From positions 1 to 6,123 of the forward strand of contig JANQOH010000375.1 of assembly GCA_028289725.1 (NCBI GenBank): a stretch of DNA of 6,123 nucleotides, in the 5' to 3' direction. Made by a program: the position numbers and the translations under genes. Shown one piece after another: positions 1 through 4,732 of this stretch (within the stretch, counting starts at the first letter, position 1; each line of letters opens with the position of its first letter). The notes beneath the pieces were generated by a model that searched no databases, was not told the origin of the DNA, and saw nothing but the letters and a program-made list of their open reading frames with translations. The DNA is from Alphaproteobacteria bacterium. Its GTDB lineage: Bacteria; Pseudomonadota; Alphaproteobacteria; UBA7887.

Positions 1-472
1 TCTTCGAGAACAGCGTCTTGCGCGCGCGGTGTCCCGGGGCGACGGTGCTGACGGCGACGGTGACCGGAACTTGCGCGATGCCCAATGCGCCGCGATAGAG
101 GTGAATGTTTGCCGTGTGCTCACCGACCGAAATGCCGCGCGTATACGCGACCTCGTAGTTGATCGGCGTGGCATCGCGCTGCGCGCCGAGATCATCGCGC
201 AGCAAATTGAAGAAGGTCCCGGCCATATTGGAGTAGCCGACCGGGCCGTCGTTTGGCGCCTGGACCCACAAGTCGACATCGACATCGATCTCGTCGGGCC
301 AAAACGCCTCGACAATGACGCCGCCCGTGGGTTCGGCAATCGACGCGTCCTTCGCGCCCGGCGGGTTGAGCCACGGCAGCAAGAGCATCACGATGGCCAC
401 CACGCCCGCCAATGCGAGCATGGTCATGTCGCGGAAGACCGTGGCGCCGAGATCGTCGTCATCGTCGATCAT
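1..472 (-). CDS. Membrane-anchored periplasmic protein B2, paralogue of B1 (3' end beyond window)
   Basis: The reading frame starts at 472 and stays open to base 2, so 157 residues are visible and the C-terminus is missing. A short acidic N-terminus (MIDDDDD) is followed by T-V-F-R-D (Asp15), a single membrane helix at about 16-33, an N-P-P-G linker (37-40), then a soluble domain with D-V-D-V-D-L-W-V (62-69), G-Y-S-N, N-L-L-R-D-D-L-G and T-P-I-N-Y-E-V-A-Y. By eye, 117 residues align without gaps to B1 with about 77 identities. The topology is that of ExbD/TolR/MotB: cytoplasmic N-terminus, one helix with an Asp at its start, periplasmic C-terminus. It begins 12 bp after the channel gene stop with no clear Shine-Dalgarno, so translational coupling is likely. 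I know no named family for the soluble domain. The gene is certain; the motor role is inferred. Confidence 0.88.
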   Translation of the reverse strand, partial: MIDDDDDLGATVFRDMTMLALAGVVAIVMLLLPWLNPPGAKDASIAEPTGGVIVEAFWPDEIDVDVDLWVQAPNDGPVGYSNMAGTFFNLLRDDLGAQRDATPINYEVAYTRGISVGEHTANIHLYRGALGIAQVPVTVAVSTVAPGHRARKTLFSK

Positions 473-484
473 GGGGGCGCGTCG

Positions 485-1192
485 CTAGGGCAACTCGGCG
501 GCGCCTGGATCGAGGGCGCGGCGCTCGACATGTTCGATGGCCGTCGCCACCAGGTCGCGCATCACGGACGACAACATTTGGAACGCCAGACCGAGCCAAA
601 CGCTCAGCACGGCGCCGACCAAGGTCGTGTAGAGCGCGACCGACATGCCCTCGATCAAGTTCGCGACCATCGGACTGACCGCCGAGGGGTTGGTTGCGAT
701 TTCGGGATCGACCCCTGACAGGGCGATAATAAAGCCGATCACTGTGCCGATCAGGCCAAGCACCACTAAGCTATTCGCTAGATAACGGACGATGCTGATG
801 CGCCCGAATAGGCGCATGCGCAATGTTTCGGCGTAGGTGGCGCGGGCCGCCGCGTCAGCCCGGCGCGTGTCGTGCATATAGGCGGCGATGGTGGAGTCCG
901 CGGGGCGGTCGCCGCGCCGGCAGCGTTCGAGGTCTTGGTTGATCAAGAACAAATTGTGGCTGCAAAGAACCAATCCAATGAGAAACACCAGCGCGATCAC
1001 GGTGGTCAGGCGCGTGACATCCGCCTGATAAATTTGCAACGTCCAGCCTTGGAGCGTCGCGGCGGCGAGCAAGGCGATGGCGACGAAGTTGACCAAGGCA
1101 TATCGCATCGTCGGCGCAAAGGCGGGGTTGGCGGGCGGCGCACCGGGTCTTGCGCCGTGTTCGGGCGACACATCGCCGACGTTTCGAGTCAT
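485..1192 (-). CDS. MotA/TolQ/ExbB-family proton channel subunit
   Basis: A 235-residue inner-membrane protein with four predicted helices (about 31-52, 62-80, 138-160, 180-205) and a charged cytoplasmic loop (85-135) rich in Arg and Glu; this layout is closer to MotA than to three-helix ExbB. The family signature lies in the last two helices: L-G-L-I-G-T-V-I-G-F (145-154), then M-S-V-A-L-Y-T-T-L-V-G-A (183-194). Thr150 and Thr189/190 sit where ExbB and TolQ have pore threonines. Such proteins form a pentamer around two B subunits and turn proton or sodium flow into motion. The start at 1192 is fixed by a strong AAGGAGG seven bases upstream (1200-1206) and by the ATGA overlap with the B1 stop. 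The N-terminal 28 residues are Pro/Ala-rich and probably disordered. Family assignment is firm; the energised process is unknown. Confidence 0.92.
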   Translation of the reverse strand: MTRNVGDVSPEHGARPGAPPANPAFAPTMRYALVNFVAIALLAAATLQGWTLQIYQADVTRLTTVIALVFLIGLVLCSHNLFLINQDLERCRRGDRPADSTIAAYMHDTRRADAAARATYAETLRMRLFGRISIVRYLANSLVVLGLIGTVIGFIIALSGVDPEIATNPSAVSPMVANLIEGMSVALYTTLVGAVLSVWLGLAFQMLSSVMRDLVATAIEHVERRALDPGAAELP

Positions 1193-1818
1193 GGATTGGC
1201 CTCCTTTTCTCCGGCGCGCAACGCCTTGGGCCGCGTGTTGACGCTGCCGGCGACAAGGCGGCCGTTTCGATCGAGCGAAAAGCGCAAGACGGTCACTTCC
1301 TCGCCTTCGGTCTCCATCGCCAAGGAACGCTCGGCGATTTGTTGTCTCGATTGCGTGTTGGGATCGACCGATGTCACCACGACTTTGACGGCGATGGGGC
1401 CGTATTGTTCCGCGTCGGTCCGATACAAATGGGCGTTCACAATGTGCTCGCCCTGCGCGATGCCGCGGCTGTACGCCACCTCATAATTAATCGGCGTCAT
1501 ATCCTTGTGCGTGCCGAGATCGTCGCGCAGCAAATTGAAATAAAGCGCGCCGCGGTTGGAGTAGCCAACCGTTTGGTCGCCGGGTGCTGCCACCCATAAA
1601 TCGACATCGACGTCGCGCTCGTTATCCCAAAACAATTCGACAATGACGTTGCCCGGCGGTTCGCTGGTCGCCTCGGCCGCGGTTCCCGGCGGATTGATGT
1701 GCGGCAGGAGCAGCAGAACGATGGCAACGAAGCCGGCGAGCGTGAGCAACACGACGTCCCGGAATACCGTCGACGCCTGATTGTCACCGTCGGCATCAGA
1801 TGGCACGCGGAAAATCAT
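1189..1818 (-). CDS. Membrane-anchored periplasmic protein B1, ExbD/TolR-like topology
   Basis: A 209-residue protein and first visible gene of the minus-strand operon. A hydrophilic N-terminus of about 17 residues leads into F-R-D (Asp21) and a very hydrophobic helix (22-38), then P-H-I-N-P-P-G and a periplasmic domain. That domain contains F-W-D-N-E-R-D-V-D-V-D-L-W-V (63-76), G-Y-S-N (85-88), N-L-L-R-D-D-L-G (95-102) and N-Y-E-V-A-Y (111-116), and ends in a charged tail (T-R-P-K-A-L-R-A-G-E-K-E). The D-V-D-L-W-V...P-G-D...G-Y-S-N pattern recalls, from memory, DUF2135/YfaP-like beta domains; this is a weak resemblance. An in-frame TAA four codons upstream makes 1818 the only ATG start; its Shine-Dalgarno (AAGAAG, 3 nt away) is poor. 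The stop overlaps the channel gene as ATGA, so the two are translationally coupled. Likely the B subunit of an ion-driven motor; function otherwise unknown. Confidence 0.88.
   Translation of the reverse strand: MIFRVPSDADGDNQASTVFRDVVLLTLAGFVAIVLLLLPHINPPGTAAEATSEPPGNVIVELFWDNERDVDVDLWVAAPGDQTVGYSNRGALYFNLLRDDLGTHKDMTPINYEVAYSRGIAQGEHIVNAHLYRTDAEQYGPIAVKVVVTSVDPNTQSRQQIAERSLAMETEGEEVTVLRFSLDRNGRLVAGSVNTRPKALRAGEKEANP
1200..1206 (-). promoter_or_regulatory. Strong ribosome binding site of the channel gene
   Basis: On the minus strand AAGGAGG lies seven bases before the ATG at 1192. It sits inside the end of the B1 gene and selects this start over the internal Met29. It is much better than the sites of B1 and B2, which fits a channel subunit needed in excess (5:2 in known motors). 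Confidence 0.75.
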
Positions 1819-2064
1819 CGGCTTCTTTTAACCATGAGTCCCCCACAACTTGTCGAAATAGACCAATCGCACGGTCGAAATCAGCCAATGTGATTTATTT
1901 TATCCAGGGCATAGAGGAGAGTGTTTAAAATGAAACACCTATTGGCTACAAGTAACCAGTTGATGTGTTTAAAATATTGTTGACTGAATAATTAGTATAC
2001 TTCAAGAATTTTAATTCGTTGATCTTAAGAACCCCAAAAATTAAGCCTTCAGGGGAGGAATGGC
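1819..2064. promoter_or_regulatory. AT-rich divergent control region between the motor operon and the PQQ dehydrogenase
   Basis: This 246 bp gap separates divergently read genes and is much more AT-rich than its surroundings, especially 1890-2045. It holds a dyad (1921-1938), an 11-base direct repeat (1921-1931 and 1965-1975) and promoter-like hexamers. For the plus strand these are TTGACT at 1980-1985 with AAGAAT at 2004-2009 (18 bp spacer), or alternatively TATACT at 1996-2001, which has no good -35. For the minus strand the best -10 is TAAAAT (1902-1897) with a poor -35. AGTATACT (1994-2001) is a perfect 8-base palindrome. The dehydrogenase has a good Shine-Dalgarno (GGGGAGGA, 2052-2059). 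Both transcription units probably start here, but the exact start points cannot be fixed by eye. Confidence 0.55.
1921..1938. repeat. Operator-like dyad GTGTTT-N6-AAACAC with a second half-site downstream
   Basis: GTGTTT (1921-1926) and AAACAC (1933-1938) are perfect inverted copies around six bases. The left half with its flank, GTGTTTAAAAT, recurs exactly at 1965-1975, 44 bp (about four helical turns) downstream and just before the TTGACT hexamer. Spaced half-sites on one helix face suit a dimeric regulator binding cooperatively. No regulator gene is visible here, and chance occurrence in AT-rich DNA is possible. Confidence 0.4.
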
Positions 2065-3798
2065 ATGTCAATTGTGACTCGTGGCGTTGCTGCGGGAGCG
2101 GCGACGGTGGCGATTGGCTTTGCGGTTTGGTCGTCGGGCGCGATGACGTCCGGTGCGCTGGCCGCGGAGACCGTCAATCCCAATGACTGGCCGCATTATC
2201 ATCGGACTTTGGGCGGTGGGCGCTATAGCCCCTTGTCGCAAATCAACGCGGATAATGTGGGCGATCTTAATGTTGCTTGGGTGCATCAACCCGGCGCGAT
2301 TACCCATGGTTTGCAGGCGACGCCCATCGTTGTCGATGGCGTGGTCTACTATTCAGGCTCTTACAATCGCGTGTTTGCGCTCGACGGCACCACCGGCAAA
2401 GAGCTTTGGCACTATTACGCGGAGCTTGACCCGATTACCGAGCAGTTGGCGACGTCGCCCTATAACCGCGGCGTATCCTACGGACACGGCAACGTTTACA
2501 TCGGCACGTCCGACGGCCGCGCGATCGGTCTTGACGGCACAACCGGCAAGGAACTGTGGCAGACCACTTTGGTCGATACAAAAAGTTGTGGTTGCCTGTT
2601 CACGTCACCGCCGCTCGTCGTCAATGACAAGCTGATTTATGGTTCGACCGCGGGCGGCATGCCCGGCCGTGGCGGCGGCATTTTTGGGGTCGACGCACAA
2701 TCAGGCAGTCAATTGTGGCACTTCGAGCCCGTCAAAGAAGACACCTGGGGGACGACATCGCACGGCTTGAACAGTGCGGATTACGCCGGTGTCGGCGCTT
2801 GGCATGTCGGCAGCTATGACGTCGAAACCAACACCGTCATTTATGGTACGTCCAACCCGACACCGTGGTTCGATTGGGCGCCGCCAGGCGACGGACCCGA
2901 TGGCTATAAGCGGGCCGATGGTGAAGGCGCGCGTCCCGGTGACAATCTCTATTCATCCTCGGTGGTCGCGCTCGATCCGGATACGGGCGAGCTAAAATGG
3001 TACTTCCAAGAACTGCCGCACGATGATTGGGACTTTGACTCCACGCTTGGCGAATTCGTCGTTATGGATGCCGACGACAAGAAGCTCGTGATGCATCAGG
3101 CGAAAAGCGGCTTCGTCTATCTGTACGACCGCGTCGACGGCGGCGTGCACAATGTGTGGACGATCAACGACCACGTCACCTTCGTGGAGACGGTCGATCC
3201 GAAAACCGGTGAACTGATCGGACGTAACCCGCCGGTCACCGATCCGGACAACATGTTCTGCCCGTCGATGAATGGCGGCCGGAGCTGGAATTCGGGATCG
3301 TACAATCCGGAAACCGGCATTTGGTACAATGGGCGTCAGGAAATCTGCGAAATCGCGGTAACCCGCGAGGAAACGCCGCAGACCGAACCGATCCCGAACT
3401 GGTATATGGGCGCCGATTTCCACTTCGTGCATCCTCCGGGCGATGTCGCGCATGGCGCGCTCGATGCCTGGGATCCGCTGACCGGCGATAAGAAATGGTC
3501 GGTTCGCTACAAGTACCCGATGCTTTCCGGTGTCCTGTCGACCGCTGGTGAAGTGGTGTTCGCCGGTGACATTCAGGGCAATGTCCACGCTTATCACGCG
3601 GACAATGGTCAGCAACTGTGGAGCTTCAACACGGGGTCCGGCCTACGTGGTGGCATCGTCACCTATGCAGCGGGCGGCGAGCAATATCTGCTGGTACCGA
3701 GCGGTATTGGTTCGCACGTGTTCTTTGGTCTCGCGGGCCTGTTCCCGGAAACCAAAGACTTCCCGGCCGGCGCTTCGCTTTTCGCGTTTAAGCTCTAG
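2065..3798 (+). CDS. Secreted PQQ-dependent (quinoprotein) dehydrogenase, methanol/ethanol dehydrogenase-like
   Basis: A 577-residue eight-bladed propeller enzyme that would oxidise an alcohol or aldehyde in the periplasm using PQQ and a metal. The N-terminus (1-33) is a signal peptide ending A-L-A. Family marks include D-W-P-H-Y-H-R-T (41-48), R-Y-S-P-L-S-Q-I (53-60) and blade repeats such as A-L-D-G-T-T-G-K-E-L-W (105-115, near-repeated at 155-165). Also present are Trp246, spaced 18 residues before Asn264 like the PQQ-stacking Trp and metal-binding Asn of methanol dehydrogenase, and P-H-D-D-W-D-F-D (318-325) with catalytic Asp323 and the extra Asp325 of lanthanide (XoxF-type) enzymes. Oddities: the vicinal Cys-Cys is absent (A-T-S-P-Y-N-R-G-V at 129-137), and the metal-binding Glu seems replaced near Met199. 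There is a Cys175-Gly-Cys177 pair instead; Cys399 and Cys428 may form another disulfide. A strong Shine-Dalgarno supports this start. A cytochrome c gene follows. Substrate cannot be read from sequence. Confidence 0.93.
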   Translation: MSIVTRGVAAGAATVAIGFAVWSSGAMTSGALAAETVNPNDWPHYHRTLGGGRYSPLSQINADNVGDLNVAWVHQPGAITHGLQATPIVVDGVVYYSGSYNRVFALDGTTGKELWHYYAELDPITEQLATSPYNRGVSYGHGNVYIGTSDGRAIGLDGTTGKELWQTTLVDTKSCGCLFTSPPLVVNDKLIYGSTAGGMPGRGGGIFGVDAQSGSQLWHFEPVKEDTWGTTSHGLNSADYAGVGAWHVGSYDVETNTVIYGTSNPTPWFDWAPPGDGPDGYKRADGEGARPGDNLYSSSVVALDPDTGELKWYFQELPHDDWDFDSTLGEFVVMDADDKKLVMHQAKSGFVYLYDRVDGGVHNVWTINDHVTFVETVDPKTGELIGRNPPVTDPDNMFCPSMNGGRSWNSGSYNPETGIWYNGRQEICEIAVTREETPQTEPIPNWYMGADFHFVHPPGDVAHGALDAWDPLTGDKKWSVRYKYPMLSGVLSTAGEVVFAGDIQGNVHAYHADNGQQLWSFNTGSGLRGGIVTYAAGGEQYLLVPSGIGSHVFFGLAGLFPETKDFPAGASLFAFKL

Positions 3799-3818
3799 CC
3801 GACGTTAGCGTAAAGTGG

Positions 3819-3855
3819 GGGCGAGAAGGCCGATGATGCCTTCTCGCCCTTTACT
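3819..3855 (+). terminator. Strong hairpin between dehydrogenase and cytochrome genes
   Basis: GGGCGAGAAGGC (3819-3830) and GCCTTCTCGCCC (3838-3849) form a perfect 12 bp stem with a 7-base loop, 20 bases after the dehydrogenase stop, followed by TTTACTT. The U-tract is interrupted, so this may be a partial terminator or an mRNA 3'-end stabiliser that lowers expression of the downstream cytochrome. It argues against starting the cytochrome at the upstream ATG at 3815, which would put the hairpin inside the coding region. Confidence 0.75.
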
Positions 3856-3931
3856 TCGGGGTGAATCGATTGACGCGTCTGAGGTCGCTCGTCGGGTCAC
3901 ATTGAAACCACGTGGGTGTTATCCAAGCCTC

Positions 3932-4333
3932 ATGCGTTTTTTCATTCCATTTGTTGCCCTGGTTCTCTTGGCGTGGCCGATGGCCAATGCCACAGCGTCA
4001 GAGTTGCTCGCTCCTGAACACACGGCCGGTGTCGATCTTGCCGACCCTGAGATCGCCAAGCGCGGCGGCGAAATGTTCAACGGCATGTGCGCCGGCTACT
4101 GCCACGGCACGTCCGGCACCGCAAAACGCGGTCCGGCGGTTCGTAACCGCCCCGACCTCGATGAGCTCTCGCTCTATCACACGATCCTAAAAGGGCGGAA
4201 ACGAAGCGGAAATCCCATGCCGCCCTGGGAGGGATTGCTGACCGACGAGCAAATATGGACGATTATCGCGTACATCGTCTCGCTGCGCGAGGCGCCGCCA
4301 TTGCATGGCACGGAGCCTGAGCCGACGGAGTAA
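3932..4333 (+). CDS. Small secreted c-type cytochrome with atypical CX3CH haem motif
   Basis: A 133-residue periplasmic protein, probably the electron acceptor of the preceding PQQ dehydrogenase. A signal peptide (M-R-F-F-I-P-F-V-A-L-V-L-L, ending near A-N-A-T-A-S, about residue 22) fixes the start at 3932. The in-frame ATG at 3815 would add 39 non-signal-like residues running through the hairpin. The mature part is one cytochrome c domain: G-G-E-M-F-N-G-M (48-55), then Cys56-Ala-Gly-Tyr-Cys60-His61 for covalent haem, G-P-A-V-R-N-R-P-D, G-N-P-M-P-P-W-E (axial Met about 98), and the C-terminal helix E-Q-I-W-T-I-I-A-Y-I-V-S-L. The spacer between the cysteines has three residues rather than two. 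It is smaller than typical cytochrome cL/XoxG. No clear Shine-Dalgarno is visible. The gene lies 133 bp after the dehydrogenase stop, beyond a hairpin. Confidence 0.9.
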   Translation: MRFFIPFVALVLLAWPMANATASELLAPEHTAGVDLADPEIAKRGGEMFNGMCAGYCHGTSGTAKRGPAVRNRPDLDELSLYHTILKGRKRSGNPMPPWEGLLTDEQIWTIIAYIVSLREAPPLHGTEPEPTE

Positions 4334-4502
4334 CGACCGTTCGGGCGTAAAATTGTTATCCGATCCGTCTGTGTCTCTGTGCGTATGGCAGTCATTGTCA
4401 CGCGCCGCGCCGTCTGCCCCGCGCGAATTCTCCGTTGCGCGCGCGGTCGTTATTACAAAAAGAAATGCGCCAACCCAGCCATTCTGGTTAATATAGACCA
4501 AG

Positions 4503-4555
4503 TATTTAGAAATATTTACGTTCGTTCTTGAAATACAAATAGTATTTATACTATT
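4503..4555. repeat. Pair of AT-rich dyads upstream of the candidate small RNA
   Basis: TATTT-AG-AAATA (4503-4514) and AATAGTAT-TT-ATACTATT (4538-4555) are perfect inverted repeats. AGTATTTA also occurs as a direct repeat at 4501-4508 and 4541-4548, 40 bp apart. The second dyad contains the promoter-like TATACT (4547-4552), so binding there would block transcription. AT-rich palindromes can also arise by chance, so the regulatory role is inferred. Confidence 0.4.
4528..4554 (+). promoter_or_regulatory. Candidate promoter of the small RNA
   Basis: TTGAAA (4528-4533) is one base from the -35 consensus and lies 15 bp before TACTAT (4549-4554). TATACT (4547-4552) is a better -10 but only 13 bp from that -35. 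The element sits in the most AT-rich part of the gap, about 170 bp before a plus-strand terminator and well downstream of the cytochrome gene. Spacing is short, so this is tentative. Confidence 0.35.
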
Positions 4556-4559
4556 CCAT

Positions 4560-4723
4560 TCATGGGTATCCTTCGACGATGTCCTTTCGGTTCCATTGCT
4601 CGGAAAGCCGACCCAACCCGTCAGATGAACGAGCAGCGGCCAAAAGGATGTCGCTCCCAACGACCCGTTTAGGGTGACTAAGTGCTAAGTGGCGTCGCCA
4701 GCCCCGGTGGCGCCACTTTTTTT
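4560..4723 (+). ncRNA. Candidate small RNA of about 165 nt, family not recognised
   Basis: The stretch has promoter-like elements and a palindrome directly upstream and a good intrinsic terminator at its end, but no convincing protein gene. An internal T-C-G-G/AAAG/C-C-G-A hairpin lies near 4600-4612. The length is in the range of many regulatory RNAs, but I do not recognise 6S or any other known family in it. It could instead be a long 3' untranslated region of the cytochrome mRNA, or a decayed repeat element. Confidence 0.3.
4687..4723 (+). terminator. Intrinsic terminator on the plus strand
   Basis: AAGTGGCG (4687-4694) pairs with CGCCACTT (4711-4718), with further inner pairing of CCA and TGG, and runs into a seven-T tract (4717-4723). 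The opposite strand has no T-tract after the hairpin, so it works for plus-strand transcripts. It lies nine bases beyond the end of the minus-strand hydrolase gene and 350 bp after the last plus-strand protein gene. Confidence 0.8.
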
Positions 4724-4732
4724 GTGTGCTAA

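Larger units (their letters stand above)
4334..4732. other. 399 bp intergenic stretch without a convincing protein gene
   Basis: It lies between the stops of the converging cytochrome (plus) and hydrolase (minus) genes. 4334-4450 is GC-rich with no clear terminator for the cytochrome transcript; a small imperfect hairpin follows the stop at about 4334-4350. 4450-4560 is strongly AT-rich with two dyads. 4560-4723 is GC-richer and ends in an intrinsic terminator on the plus strand. Reading frames on both strands lack recognisable domains; a 36-codon plus-strand frame at 4562-4672 has no Shine-Dalgarno. CTAAGTG is duplicated in tandem at 4678-4691. Confidence 0.6.

Noticed and set aside
29..718. 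Plus-strand 229-codon open frame
   Set aside because: It lies antisense to B2 and the channel gene. Its translation is a low-complexity mix of Arg, Asp, His and Gly, while the minus strand gives clear membrane proteins with family motifs.
872..1486. Plus-strand 204-codon open frame (and an overlapping one at 1150-1599)
   Set aside because: Antisense shadows of the channel and B1 genes; no domain, and codon choice fits the minus strand.
1930..1983. Seventeen-codon leader peptide (M-K-H-L-L-A-T-S-N-Q-L-M-C-L-K-Y-C) with GAGGAG ten bases upstream
   Set aside because: It would need a promoter upstream of about 1910 and none is clear; it lies in the dyad region, lacks any PqqA-like Glu/Tyr motif, and such short frames are common by chance.
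2992..3615. Minus-strand 207-codon open frame
   Set aside because: Lies wholly inside the PQQ dehydrogenase gene, which has strong family motifs throughout this stretch.
3815..3931. Upstream in-frame ATG that would add 39 residues to the cytochrome
   Set aside because: The extension crosses a 12 bp hairpin and hides a textbook signal peptide that begins at 3932.
4562..4672. 36-codon plus-strand frame
   Set aside because: No Shine-Dalgarno and no recognisable motif; the region is better explained by a non-coding RNA or repeat remnant.
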